The translations under genes were made by a program, and so were the position numbers. From Allobosea sp. (lineage in GTDB: Bacteria > Pseudomonadota > Alphaproteobacteria > Rhizobiales > Beijerinckiaceae), in contig NZ_JAFKFX010000030.1 of assembly GCF_017308075.1 (NCBI RefSeq), forward strand, positions 310,001 to 374,000: 64,000 nt of DNA, written 5' to 3'. The stretch's first letter is position 1. The number at the start of each line of letters is the position of its first letter. This document shows, one piece after another, positions 18,430 to 26,576 of the stretch. Under the pieces are notes generated by a model. That model made no database searches, was not told the DNA's origin, and saw only the letters and a program-made list of their open reading frames with translations.

Positions 18430-20204
18430 CGTGTGCCCCAGGCGCCGAGCCTCGCCATCAAGGGGAAGGGCGCGACCGGCGGCTCGAAGCGCGGAGGCAG
18501 GCCGAGAATCGGCGCCGCCCGCTCGATGACCTTGCCGGTGGTGATGCCGGCGTTCCAGGCAGCCGTCGAATAGCCGCCGCTTTCGGCATAGCCTTTAGGC
18601 TCGTCATAAATCGAAAGGAACAGATATCGCGGCTTGTCGGCCGGAACGATCGCCATGAAGGTCGTGAAATTCTTGTTCTTGGCGTAGCGGCCGTTGATCA
18701 CCTTCTCGGCCGTGCCGGTCTTGCCGCCGACGAAATAGCCGGCGACATCGGCTTTGCGGGCCGAGCCGCGCTCGCCGTTGAGGCGCATGATGTAGCGCAT
18801 CGCCTCCGAGGTCTCGGGCTTGATGACGCGGGTGCTGACCGCTTCCGCCTCCTCGACCGAGCGCTTGATGAAGGTCGGCGTCATCAGCTTGCCGCCATTG
18901 ACCAGCGCCGCGACGGCCGCCAGCGCCTGGATCGGGGCGACGGCGAGGCCGTGGCCGAAGGCGATCGTGGCGGTGTTGAGCTCGCCCCAGCGCTGCGGCA
19001 CGATCGGGGCCGCGCTTTCCGGCAGCTCGGTCTGCAAGCGGTCGAGCTGGACCATCTTGCGCAGGAAGGCCTTGTGTCCCTCGACGCCGACCGAGAGCGC
19101 CATCTTGACCGTGCCCATGTTCGACGAGTGGACGAACACTTCCGGCACGGTCAGCGTGCGGCCGGTGCCGCCCCGGTACTCACGGATGACCTGCCGACCG
19201 AAGCGCATCATGCCGCCGGCGGTCGAATAGCTCGAATTGATGTTGGCCTTGCCGGTATCGAGCGCCATCGCGACGGTCAGCGCCTTGAAGGTCGAGCCCA
19301 TCTCGTAGACGCCGACATTGATCCGGTTGATCCGGTCCTTCTCGAGCGCATCGACCGGGTTGCTCGGGTCGAAATCGGGCAGCGAGACCGAGGCGATGAT
19401 CTCGCCCGTGTTCACGTCCATGATCGCGCCGGCCGCGGCGATCGCCCGATACTTCTCGATGCCCTTGACCAGCTCGTCGCGCAGCAGGTGCTGGACCCGC
19501 AGGTCGATCGACAGCGCAACCGGCTTGAGGTCGGAGGCCTGCACCGCCAGACCGGCGCCGTTGAGGTCCTGCAGCCCCTGCGAGTCGATGTATTTCTCGA
19601 TGCCGGCGATGCCGACATTGTCGACATTGGCGAAGCCGAGCACATGCGCGGCGGCCGGCCCGTTCGGATAGACGCGCTTGTTCTCGGGCACGAAGCCGAC
19701 GCCGGGAATGCCGAGCCGGTGCACCTCGGCCTGCTGGCGCGGCGTGATCTCGCGCTTGACCCAGACGAAGCCGCGCTTGGTGCCGAGCTTGTCGCGCAGA
19801 TCCTTGGCGTTGAGGTCGGGCAGCACCGCGGTGAGCAGCTCGGTCGCCTCGTCCTTGTCGAGGATCTTGCGCGGCTCGGCAAAGACCGAGACGGTCCGGA
19901 TATCGGTGGCGAGCGGCACGCCATTGCGGTCGACGATGTCGGGCCGCGCCGCCGAGATCGCGTTCGAGGTCGCCCGGCGCAGGCCGACCTGGTCGTTCGG
20001 GAAGGCGGCGAGCGCCACCAGCCGGCCGGTGATCGCCAGGAAGAGCGCGCTGAAGCCGAGGATGACGAGACCGACCCGCGGCTCGCTCTTCTCCCCGCTC
20101 ATCCGGAAGATGTCGCGCAACAGGCCGGCGCGCAGGCTCGGCCGGCGCGGCTTCTCGACCACTGGCGCGGCGACGACGGCTGGAGCGACGGGCTCGGGCG
20201 TCAT
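18426..20204 (-). CDS. ftsI: Division-specific peptidoglycan transpeptidase FtsI (PBP3)
   Basis: Class B penicillin-binding protein crosslinking septal peptidoglycan. The 592-residue protein has a cytoplasmic Pro/Ala-rich N-terminus, one membrane anchor (VGLVILGFSALFLAITGRL), a PBP dimerisation domain and a transpeptidase domain. Active-site motifs are STFK in EMGSTFKALTV, SSN in HSSNMGTVK and KTG in GGKTGTAEK. ATG 20204 overlaps the ftsL stop (ATGA). The frame stays open upstream to 20723, but that part is a shadow of ftsL and rsmH. The stop codon is donated by a palindromic repeat. Confidence 0.97.
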   Translation of the reverse strand: MTPEPVAPAVVAAPVVEKPRRPSLRAGLLRDIFRMSGEKSEPRVGLVILGFSALFLAITGRLVALAAFPNDQVGLRRATSNAISAARPDIVDRNGVPLATDIRTVSVFAEPRKILDKDEATELLTAVLPDLNAKDLRDKLGTKRGFVWVKREITPRQQAEVHRLGIPGVGFVPENKRVYPNGPAAAHVLGFANVDNVGIAGIEKYIDSQGLQDLNGAGLAVQASDLKPVALSIDLRVQHLLRDELVKGIEKYRAIAAAGAIMDVNTGEIIASVSLPDFDPSNPVDALEKDRINRINVGVYEMGSTFKALTVAMALDTGKANINSSYSTAGGMMRFGRQVIREYRGGTGRTLTVPEVFVHSSNMGTVKMALSVGVEGHKAFLRKMVQLDRLQTELPESAAPIVPQRWGELNTATIAFGHGLAVAPIQALAAVAALVNGGKLMTPTFIKRSVEEAEAVSTRVIKPETSEAMRYIMRLNGERGSARKADVAGYFVGGKTGTAEKVINGRYAKNKNFTTFMAIVPADKPRYLFLSIYDEPKGYAESGGYSTAAWNAGITTGKVIERAAPILGLPPRFEPPVAPFPLMARLGAWGTR

Positions 20205-20590
20205 GGGCGGCCTCCCGGCGTGGTGGAGCTGTTGCTCTTGACGTTGCGCGGCGTCTCGGTCGGCAGGCCGAGGCCGAGATCCTCGAGCTTGCGGCCGATC
20301 GAATCGACCTTGGGCCCGCGATTGGGAATGTCGGAGAGCCGGACGATCTGGTTGATCGCCAGCGGCTGCAGATCGAGATGCCGGTCGGCCAGCGCCTGCA
20401 GGCGGTCGGGCCGGTTGAGGAACTGCCATTCGGCCTTCAGCACGGCGATCGCGTCGCGCTCGCGCTGGGCCTTGGCCTTCAGCTTCTGGAGCTGCTCGGC
20501 CTCGAGCGTGGTCTCGTATTTGATCGAGTAGGCGTAGAGCGCCGAGGAGACCAGCGCCCCGATGGCGATGACGTGCAGCAGCTTGATCAA
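20201..20590 (-). CDS. ftsL: Cell division protein FtsL
   Basis: Small bitopic divisome protein of 129 residues. It has an N-terminal membrane helix (LLHVIAIGALVSSALYAY), then a heptad-like coiled coil rich in Glu, Lys and Arg (about residues 25-60), and a Pro/Ser/Thr-rich tail. Sequence alone is weak evidence in this family, but size, topology and position between rsmH and ftsI make the call firm. No ftsB-like gene adjoins it. Confidence 0.92.
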   Translation of the reverse strand: MIKLLHVIAIGALVSSALYAYSIKYETTLEAEQLQKLKAKAQRERDAIAVLKAEWQFLNRPDRLQALADRHLDLQPLAINQIVRLSDIPNRGPKVDSIGRKLEDLGLGLPTETPRNVKSNSSTTPGGRP

Positions 20591-20592
20591 GC

Positions 20593-21615
20593 TCAGCTCC
20601 TCCGACGGGTTTGCGGGGCGGGCACGACCGCGAGTGTGACCAGTTCGGCCTCGGGCGCGCGCGCTGCGGCCTCGGTCCGCTCGGCGGCACGCAGTTTCGC
20701 CGAACGGGCGCGCGGATTGGCACGCATCTCGGCCTCGGACGGCGCCACCGCCCCCTTCGTCACCGGGCGAAACGTCGCGGCAGGCACCGTTGCCGCCGGC
20801 GCATGGCGCGAAGCGGCGGGAGCCTTCCCGGAACGCTGCGCGAAGAACAGCTTGACGATGCGGTCCTCGAGCGAATGGAAAGTCACGACGGCGAGCCGCC
20901 CGCCCGGCGCCAGCGCCGCCTCGGCGGCATGCAAAGCCCGGACGAGCTCGCCGAGTTCGTCATTGATCGCGATCCGGAGCGCCTGGAAGGTCCGCGTCGC
21001 CGGATGCGGACCGTTGGGATCGGCCCGGACGATGCCGGCGACGAGATCGGCCAATTGCTTGGTCGTGCTGAGCGGCGCCTTGCGGCGCGCTTCGACGATG
21101 GCGCGGGCGATGGCGCGCGAGCGCCGCTCCTCGCCATAGTGATAGATGATGTTGGCGAGCACGCCCTCATCGGCCTCGTTGACGAGCTCGGCGGCGCTCT
21201 GGCCATTGGCCTCCATGCGCATGTCGAGCGGCCCGTCGAAGCGGAACGAGAAGCCGCGCTGCGCCTGATCGAGCTGCATCGACGAGACGCCGATATCGAG
21301 CACCACCCCGTCGAGCGGCAGCATACCGAAGCGCTCGGCCTCCTCGGCGAGAGCGCCGAAACGGGCCTGTGCCAGGGTCAACCGGCCAGCCATGGCGGCG
21401 ACGAGCCCGGCCCCGCCGGCAATCGCATTGGGATCGCGGTCGAGCGCCAGAAGCTCCGCCTGCGGCTCACGCAGCAGCAGCGCGCGGGAATAGCCACCAG
21501 CGCCGAAGGTGCCGTCGAGATAGCGGCCGCCCGGCTTCAGCGCGAGCGCGTCAAGCGCCTCCTCCATCAGCACCGGCACATGCGGCACGGCAACCTCCCC
21601 TTCGGCCGGCTTCAC
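20593..21615 (-). CDS. rsmH: 16S rRNA (cytosine1402-N4)-methyltransferase RsmH
   Basis: SAM-dependent methylation of C1402 in 16S rRNA. The 340-residue protein begins near [13 protein letters not shown], followed by the SAM motif [49 protein letters not shown] (read in parts), [19 protein letters not shown] and [16 protein letters not shown]. The start is GTG 21615, overlapping the mraZ TGA as GTGA. A longer open frame to 22239 runs through mraZ and is a shadow. Confidence 0.96.
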   Translation of the reverse strand: MKPAEGEVAVPHVPVLMEEALDALALKPGGRYLDGTFGAGGYSRALLLREPQAELLALDRDPNAIAGGAGLVAAMAGRLTLAQARFGALAEEAERFGMLPLDGVVLDIGVSSMQLDQAQRGFSFRFDGPLDMRMEANGQSAAELVNEADEGVLANIIYHYGEERRSRAIARAIVEARRKAPLSTTKQLADLVAGIVRADPNGPHPATRTFQALRIAINDELGELVRALHAAEAALAPGGRLAVVTFHSLEDRIVKLFFAQRSGKAPAASRHAPAATVPAATFRPVTKGAVAPSEAEMRANPRARSAKLRAAERTEAAARAPEAELVTLAVVPAPQTRRRS

Positions 21616-22070
21616 GAGGTCACCCCTGCGCCGAGCGCGCGCCGGACGTCCCGCAATTTCGCCCGCGCCTGATCGAGATGGAGCCGGAAGCGCTCCGGCT
21701 CCCAGATCTGGAATTTGTGCCCCTGCCCGACGAAGGCGACGGCGTCGCCGATCCCGGCATGGGCCTTCAGTGCCTCGCTCAGCACGATGCGCCCCTCCGG
21801 ATCGACCTTCAACACTTCCGAGGTTCCGTTCAGCGCCGTGGAGAGCGAGTCCCACTCCTCCGAAAACGGCGAGAAGCGCGAGAGAATGTCGTCGATCGTC
21901 GCGCGCAGCGCATGCCCGCCGCAATCGAGACTGGCCTGGTCGAGCGCCGGATGGACGTAGAGCCCCTCGTAGCCATCCTTCGCCAAGACGGCGCGGAAGG
22001 TCGCAGGGATCGAGACCCTGCCCTTGGCATCGAGCTTGTTGGTGAAATGGGAGACGAAGCGGTCCGTCAA
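21612..22070 (-). CDS. mraZ: Transcriptional regulator MraZ
   Basis: DNA-binding regulator that heads the dcw cluster and controls its own promoter. The 152-residue protein has two AbrB-like MraZ repeats, each with the DxxxR signature: [13 protein letters not shown] near residue 14 and [15 protein letters not shown] near residue 90. It is full length. Three TGGGN boxes spaced as in the known E. coli operator lie about 160-185 bases upstream. Confidence 0.97.
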   Translation of the reverse strand: MTDRFVSHFTNKLDAKGRVSIPATFRAVLAKDGYEGLYVHPALDQASLDCGGHALRATIDDILSRFSPFSEEWDSLSTALNGTSEVLKVDPEGRIVLSEALKAHAGIGDAVAFVGQGHKFQIWEPERFRLHLDQARAKLRDVRRALGAGVTS

Positions 22071-22443
22071 CGCCGCCTCCCGGCCAGGTTTCCACGGTGC
22101 GGAGCGGGCCGGCCAGAACCGGCCGCGGATACTCCCGTCGAACCCGACAAAGCGAAGCCTTCAGCCTGAATCCGCGCGGCACACGGACCCCGACCTGTCG
22201 CTTGCCTGTCGGTTTCGACGGGATGATTTGGGATACCATGGGATGTTATGGGCGTCAACGGATTCAGGGAGCCGGACACGACCCGGCGCCAGCCTGCGAA
22301 CATCACAGCCCGTTAAGGTTAACTATCCGTAAAAACGTCGATTTCGGGCTCGCGGACGCGAGCGCAACGGGGCCGCCGAGCCGGGCCCACCGGCCTGCCC
22401 GCGGAGAAATATTTTTGAGGCAACCGACCTCGCCCCGGCGAGC
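22071..22443 (-). other. Leader and promoter region of the dcw cluster
   Basis: These 373 bases between ohrR and mraZ (both minus strand) have no credible gene. They hold the MraZ boxes (22219-22253). An AT-richer stretch, with TTAAGGTTAAC at 22313-22323 and a run of five A at about 22332, is the likely core promoter area. The TTAA pair there is spaced by two bases, not seven, so it is not a CtrA consensus site. Confidence 0.6.
22219..22253 (+). promoter_or_regulatory. MraZ operator: direct TGGGN repeats
   Basis: Boxes TGGGA (22229-22233), TGGGA (22239-22243) and TGGGC (22249-22253) are separated by exactly five bases, the published MraZ recognition pattern. A weaker in-register fourth box CGGGA is at 22219-22223. 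The boxes read on the strand opposite to mraZ. Confidence 0.8.
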
Positions 22444-22932
22444 CTAGTCCTCCGCAGCGGCGCGACGCAGCAAGGCCTCGCGCAGGGCCCGGACTTCTTC
22501 CAGCAGGCGCGCCGGCGGGACGCCGCTATCCTCGACCGCGCAGGGCACCGGATTGGCGGAGCGCCCCGCCTTCTCGTGCAGGACACGTCCCGCCTCGGTC
22601 AGCTCGACCAGCACCTGCCGTTCATCCTCGCGGCCGCGCTTGCGCAGGATCAGACCATTGCCTTCGAGGCGCTTGAGCAGCGGCGTCAGCGTGCCGGAAT
22701 CGAGCATCAGTCGCTCGCCGATCGCCTTCACGCTCTGGCCGTCCTGCTCCCACAGCACCAGCATGACCAGATATTGCGGATAGGTCAGACCGAGCTCGGC
22801 CAGGAACGGCCGATAGGCCCGGTTGAAGGCATGGGCGGCCGAATAGACCGCAAAGCAGATCTGCTCGTCGAGCCCGCGCACCGGCTGCGCCTGCGCATCC
22901 TTCGTCATGGCCTTGCCGTCAGCTGCCCGCAT
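22444..22932 (-). CDS. ohrR: MarR-family organic hydroperoxide sensor OhrR
   Basis: Repressor that releases DNA when its reactive cysteine is oxidised by organic hydroperoxides. The 162-residue winged-helix protein has the sensing Cys26 in LDEQICFAVYSAAHAFNR, the DNA-recognition helix SGTLTPLLKRLEGNGLI and the wing RKRGREDERQVLVELTEAG. ATG 22932 has GAGG seven bases upstream; ATG 22908 is the alternative. It is divergent from ohr across a palindrome-containing intergenic region. Confidence 0.92.
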   Translation of the reverse strand: MRAADGKAMTKDAQAQPVRGLDEQICFAVYSAAHAFNRAYRPFLAELGLTYPQYLVMLVLWEQDGQSVKAIGERLMLDSGTLTPLLKRLEGNGLILRKRGREDERQVLVELTEAGRVLHEKAGRSANPVPCAVEDSGVPPARLLEEVRALREALLRRAAAED

Positions 22933-23067
22933 CACGGATCCTCAGCGGGGAAACGGTCCGAGCGGATTGGAACAACCCGCCCACGGAACAGTCTACCCTA
23001 TGCTGACACCAAGATACGCTTTCATCGCCCTGAGCGCCGCCCGTTCACGGAAATTTGAATTGCCAAC

Positions 23068-23091
23068 AATTAGATTGTGCACAATTTAATT
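23068..23091. promoter_or_regulatory. Putative OhrR operator
   Basis: An inverted repeat of 24 bases centred on ATTGTGCACAAT (23074-23085), with AT-rich flanks AATTA/TAATT and one mismatched pair, lies 44 bases ahead of the ohr start in the ohrR-ohr divergent gap. AT-rich dyads of this kind are typical OhrR targets. Confidence 0.7.
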
Positions 23092-23134
23092 TCCATCGAC
23101 CACGACGGAAACCAGCCCGACAAGGAGAGCAGTC

Positions 23135-23560
23135 ATGAAGATCCTCTACACCGCCCATGGCTCGGCCACCGGCGGCCGCGAAGGCCAGGCCGCGACCGAC
23201 ACCGGCAACGTCAAGCTCGTGCTGAACACGCCCAAGGAGCTCGGCGGCGGCGGCGGCGACGGCACCAATCCCGAGCAGCTCTTCGCCATGGGCTATTCGG
23301 CCTGCTTTCTCGGCGCGCTGAAATTCGCCGCCGGCAAGGAAGGCGTGAAGATCCCGGATGATGCACGTGTCAGCGCCGATGTCGGCATCGGCCCGCGCGA
23401 CGACGGCAAGGGCTTCGGCATCGCCGTCAAGCTGACGATCGCGGCGCCCGGCATCGAAAAGACCAAGCTCGAGGACCTCGTGCAGAAGGCCCATATCGTC
23501 TGCCCGTATTCGGACGCGACCCGGGGCAATATCGACGTCCAGCTGACGGTTGCGGCCTGA
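23135..23560 (+). CDS. ohr: Organic hydroperoxide resistance protein Ohr (OsmC family)
   Basis: Thiol peroxidase that reduces organic and fatty-acid hydroperoxides. The 141-residue protein has the two catalytic cysteines at Cys57 (GYSACFLGAL) and Cys123 (AHIVCPYSDATRGN) and the N-terminal YTAHGSATGGREG with its conserved Arg. An AAGGAGAG Shine-Dalgarno precedes the ATG. It pairs with the divergent ohrR. Confidence 0.96.
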   Translation: MKILYTAHGSATGGREGQAATDTGNVKLVLNTPKELGGGGGDGTNPEQLFAMGYSACFLGALKFAAGKEGVKIPDDARVSADVGIGPRDDGKGFGIAVKLTIAAPGIEKTKLEDLVQKAHIVCPYSDATRGNIDVQLTVAA

Positions 23561-23581
23561 CGCGACGCCACCCATCTGCTC

Positions 23582-23610
23582 CTCACGGCCGGCCTTGACC
23601 CGGCCGTGAG
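23582..23610 (+). terminator. Strong hairpin after ohr, possible terminator
   Basis: Perfect 11-base arms CTCACGGCCGG and CCGGCCGTGAG surround a seven-base loop 21 bases past the ohr stop. No T run follows, so it would be an atypical terminator or a stability element. Confidence 0.45.
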
Positions 23611-23684
23611 ACGATTAGGTCCCGCATCGCGAGGCGCGGGCATCGTTTCCGGAAGCCCTTCGCCCCTAGCCTCTGGAACACAGC

Positions 23685-24638
23685 ATGATCGACCGCCGCC
23701 ATCTTCTCACCGGCCTCGCCGCGGCCGTACTGGCACCCGCCCTCCCCGCTTTCGCCCGGGCTCCGCAAGCCTCGACCCAAGTCGCAGGGATCTATCGCCG
23801 CAAGCTCGGCGACATCGAGATCACCGCGATCCTCGACGGCTATATCCCGCTCGACGCCAAGGCCTTCCTCAGCAGCGACCCCGACGCCGTTCGCCAGGCT
23901 CTGGCCAATGCCGGCCAGGATGAGAAGCTGCCGACCTCGGTCAACGCCTTCGTGGTCAACGCCAAGGACAGGACCTATCTGCTCGACACCGGCACCGGCG
24001 CCAACACCGCCTTCGGCCCGACCATGGGCCGGCTCGACGCCAATCTGCGCGCCGCCGGCATCGAGCCTGCACAGATCGACGCGGTGATCCTGACCCACGC
24101 CCATCCCGACCATGCCGAGGGCCTGATCACCGCCGAGAAGGCGGCGCGCTTCCCGAATGCCGAAGTGATCATCAACGAGACCGAATACGCCTTCTGGCAT
24201 GATGACGGCATCCTCAACCAGGCGCCGGAGGCGATGAAGCCGTTCTTCGCCTCGGCCCGCGGCACGCTCGCGCCCTATGCCGCCCGCACCCGCAAGGTGA
24301 AGCCGGGCGAGATCGCGCCGGGCCTCAGCCTCGAACACGCGCCCGGCCACACGCCGGGCCACAGCCTGCTGCGCATCGCCTCCGGAAAGGAGCAGGCGCT
24401 GCTGGTCGGCGACTGCATCCACAATGCGGTGATCCAGACGGCTCGGCCCGAGGTCGCCTTCGTCTTCGATGCCGATGGCGCGCAGGCGGCCGCCTCGCGC
24501 CGGCGCGTGCTCGACATGGCGGCGGCGGACCAGCTGCTGATCAGCGGCGCGCATATGCCCTTCCCCGGCTTCGGCAAGGTGCTGAAGGCCGGCACGGCCT
24601 TCCGCTTCGTTCCGGCGGAGTGGAGCTACACACTCTGA
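23685..24638 (+). CDS. Exported metallo-beta-lactamase-fold hydrolase
   Basis: The 317-residue protein has a signal peptide with a twin-arginine-like start (DRRHLLTGLAAAVLAPALP, cleavage near residue 25), so it may fold before export. The zinc motif HxHxDH is at residues 138-143 (THAHPDHAEG), with further ligands in EHAPGHTPGHS and GDCIH. This places it in the MBL-fold hydrolase superfamily near lactonase/AHL-acylhydrolase-like members. The substrate cannot be told from sequence. It is a single gene ended by an intrinsic terminator. Confidence 0.85.
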   Translation: MIDRRHLLTGLAAAVLAPALPAFARAPQASTQVAGIYRRKLGDIEITAILDGYIPLDAKAFLSSDPDAVRQALANAGQDEKLPTSVNAFVVNAKDRTYLLDTGTGANTAFGPTMGRLDANLRAAGIEPAQIDAVILTHAHPDHAEGLITAEKAARFPNAEVIINETEYAFWHDDGILNQAPEAMKPFFASARGTLAPYAARTRKVKPGEIAPGLSLEHAPGHTPGHSLLRIASGKEQALLVGDCIHNAVIQTARPEVAFVFDADGAQAAASRRRVLDMAAADQLLISGAHMPFPGFGKVLKAGTAFRFVPAEWSYTL

Positions 24639-24658
24639 CCGGTCATTGGACGACGAAA

Positions 24659-24686
24659 GGGCCGGGATCGCTCCCGGCCCATTTTT
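24659..24686 (+). terminator. Rho-independent terminator of the MBL-fold gene
   Basis: GGGCCGGGA and TCCCGGCCC arms (24659-24667 and 24672-24680) around a TCGC loop are followed by ATTTTT. It lies 21 bases past the stop. The same hairpin may also end rnpB transcription from the other side. Confidence 0.88.
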
Positions 24687-24701
24687 GCATCTTCGGAGGT
24701 C

Positions 24702-25103
24702 CTGAGGTGCCAGCCGGCCTGTAAGCCGGGTTCTGGATGGCCGGAGGATCTCTCCCCCGACGTGACGGCCATTCCTCTGGGACGCGCATCGCTGCGCGCC
24801 TCGAGCAACCAACCCGGACGACAAGGCCAGGAAACAGGCCCCTCCCCGCTTGCGCGGAAAGCATCGTCCCTATTTGGTTTTGCTCCCGGTGGGGCTTGCC
24901 ATGCCGTTCCCGTTGCCGGGCCCGCGGTGCGCTCTTACCGCACCTTTTCACCCTTACCCCTGGCCGAAACCAGGGGCGGTTCGATCTCTGTGGCGCTTTC
25001 CCTGGGGTCGCCCCCGCCGGACGTTATCCGGCACCGTGTTTCCGTGGAGCCCGGACTTTCCTCCCCCGCGAAGCGGGAGCGGCCGTCCGGCCGACTGGCG
25101 GGA
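24702..25103 (-). ncRNA. rnpB: RNase P RNA, bacterial class A
   Basis: Catalytic RNA that matures tRNA 5' ends. On the minus strand the universal pieces appear in order: GGGGGAGGAAAGTCCGGGCT (CR-I area), CACAGAGATCGAACCGCC, the GTAAGGGTGAAAAGGTGCGG / TAAGAGCGCACC core, AGCAAAACCAAATAGGG, GGTTGGTTGCTCGAGGC, and near the 3' end AGAACCCGGCTTACAGGCC. Helix P1 closes the molecule: GCCAGTCGGCC near 25089-25099 pairs with GGCCGGCTGGC near 24709-24719. Exact ends are estimated to a few bases. Confidence 0.95.
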
Positions 25104-25143
25104 TCGCCTGTGCGCTCTTGCGCCGCCGGCGTCAAGCGCCGGC

Positions 25144-25797
25144 TCAGTTGCTGGCGGTGATGGTGCGCACCTTGGAGCAATAGACGCGGTTCGCGCCGCT
25201 CATGCGCTTCGCCATGTGGCCGCTCTGATACATCATCACGGTGCGGCAGGTATCGCCACCGGCGAGCCTGTAGGCCTGCGCCAGATATTTCATGCCGTAG
25301 CGGGCATTGGTCTCGGCATCGAGCAGCCCGGCCGCGCCGCCATTGTAGCCGACGCCGCGCGCCGTCTGATGGCGGATCTGCATCAGGCCGTAATTACCGG
25401 CATTGGCTGCGCGCGGGTTGTAGCGGCTCTCGATGCGGACCACCGCATCGGCTAGCGAGAACGGCACGCCGTTGGCCGCCGCATGGCGGGCGACGAGAGC
25501 CCGCAGATTGTCGCTGCCGGCCGGCGCAGCCAGCGCCTGACGGCGCGGCTTTTCCGCCCGGCTCGGCTTGGCGGCTGACTTCTGGGCGGCAGGCGACACC
25601 ATCTCCCCCGTCCCATCCGGCGCATGCCGCGCCTGCTGCCGGCCGGTTTCCGGCGCCTCCTGTGCCCGCTTGATCTCGGCCTCGCGCACGATGAAGGCGC
25701 GCGCATCGGTCTCGGCGTTGATCTCGGCAGCAGCCGGTTGCAGTAGGCCCAGGCAAATCGCAAAGGCGGCGCAGCCGCTACCATAGATCCGGATCAT
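25144..25797 (-). CDS. Lytic transglycosylase, SLT domain
   Basis: Periplasmic muramidase-type enzyme cleaving glycan strands. From ATG 25797 the protein is 217 residues: signal peptide (MIRIYGSGCAAFAICLGLL, cleavage after AAA near residue 24), a charged low-complexity linker (residues 30-95), then an SLT domain. The catalytic Glu123 is in RIESRYNP, with NYGLMQIRHQTARGVGYNG and ARYGMKYLAQAYRLAGGD. ATG 25812 (MGLPNM) is an alternative start. It lies 41 bases upstream of the rnpB 5' end on the same strand. Confidence 0.92.
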   Translation of the reverse strand: MIRIYGSGCAAFAICLGLLQPAAAEINAETDARAFIVREAEIKRAQEAPETGRQQARHAPDGTGEMVSPAAQKSAAKPSRAEKPRRQALAAPAGSDNLRALVARHAAANGVPFSLADAVVRIESRYNPRAANAGNYGLMQIRHQTARGVGYNGGAAGLLDAETNARYGMKYLAQAYRLAGGDTCRTVMMYQSGHMAKRMSGANRVYCSKVRTITASN

Positions 25798-25958
25798 ATT
25801 GGGGAGCCCCATGTCACGTTGATCGAATTGAACGGCGGGCCAAATGATAGATGAATGTGACGACAATCCGGCGCATCACTCCGCAATTCTATATTCTATT
25901 GCGACAGATCGATTATTTATGACTAAATCATTCAAAAGTAATCATCATGTATTGAGGC

Positions 25959-26108
25959 ATGGAACGATTCGGGCCTCACGGCGTTGACGCAGTCAAGGCA
26001 AAGAGCCAAATCATCGCCGCATTGCGACCGCAATTGACGGCCGCTATGGGCTGGGTCGACGCTGAAGGCACCTTGCTGCGCGGGTTCGACCCCGAGACGG
26101 GGGAATGA
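25959..26108 (+). CDS. Possible 49-residue small protein
   Basis: An open frame of 50 codons starts at ATG 25959 and ends with a TGA two bases before the ATG of the glycine-zipper lipoprotein gene. GAGG precedes the start but is only one base away, which is poor. The product is soluble-looking, with a possible amphipathic helix (VDAVKAKSQIIAALRPQL). I do not recognise it. It may be a leader peptide or chance. Confidence 0.25.
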   Translation: MERFGPHGVDAVKAKSQIIAALRPQLTAAMGWVDAEGTLLRGFDPETGE

Positions 26109-26109
26109 A

Positions 26110-26397
26110 ATGAATAAACTGCTGGCAGTCGCGGCCCTCGGGCTCGCTCTTGGCGCGGCGGCCTGCACGCCGCATGAACAGCGCGTCGGCGGAGGCGCCG
26201 CGATCGGTGCCGCCACCGGTGCCGTGATCGGCGGGCTCGCCACCGGCCGCGCCGGCGGCGCCGTCGCAGGCGGCCTCATCGGCGCCGCAGGCGGCGCGAT
26301 CGTGGGTGCGGCAACGTCGCCCTATGATGACGGCTATTATGACGGTTGCCCTTACGGCTATTATCGCGACCGTTACGGCCGGCTCTACTGCCGCTGA
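26110..26397 (+). CDS. Glycine-zipper lipoprotein
   Basis: The 95-residue protein has a lipoprotein signal peptide (MNKLLAVAALGLALGAAAC, lipidated Cys at 19). A glycine-zipper membrane-spanning region follows (GGGAAIGAATGAVIGGLATG continuing to about residue 70), then a Tyr/Asp-rich C-terminus (DDGYYDGCPYGYYRDRYGRLY) with two cysteines. It fits the YMGG/17-kDa-antigen type of envelope proteins. A GGGGGAAT sequence precedes the ATG. Confidence 0.8.
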   Translation: MNKLLAVAALGLALGAAACTPHEQRVGGGAAIGAATGAVIGGLATGRAGGAVAGGLIGAAGGAIVGAATSPYDDGYYDGCPYGYYRDRYGRLYCR

Positions 26398-26576
26398 GCA
26401 CATCGTCAGCTCGGATAGGCTTCGGCCCACCCGGCGGAACCAGACATATTCGGGCGGAAGCGCGTAGCGCGGCCGCCCGAACTTCGCTTCCGCCAGGTAT
26501 CGAGGCGCGCGGGCAGCTTGCATGGAGAAAGGCCGGTTTCCACTTTTTCGCATCCTGCTCTAGGGCCGATCGATCG

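Noticed and set aside
22313..22323. TTAAGGTTAAC ahead of mraZ as a CtrA site
   Set aside because: The two TTAA tetrads are two bases apart, not seven as in the CtrA consensus.
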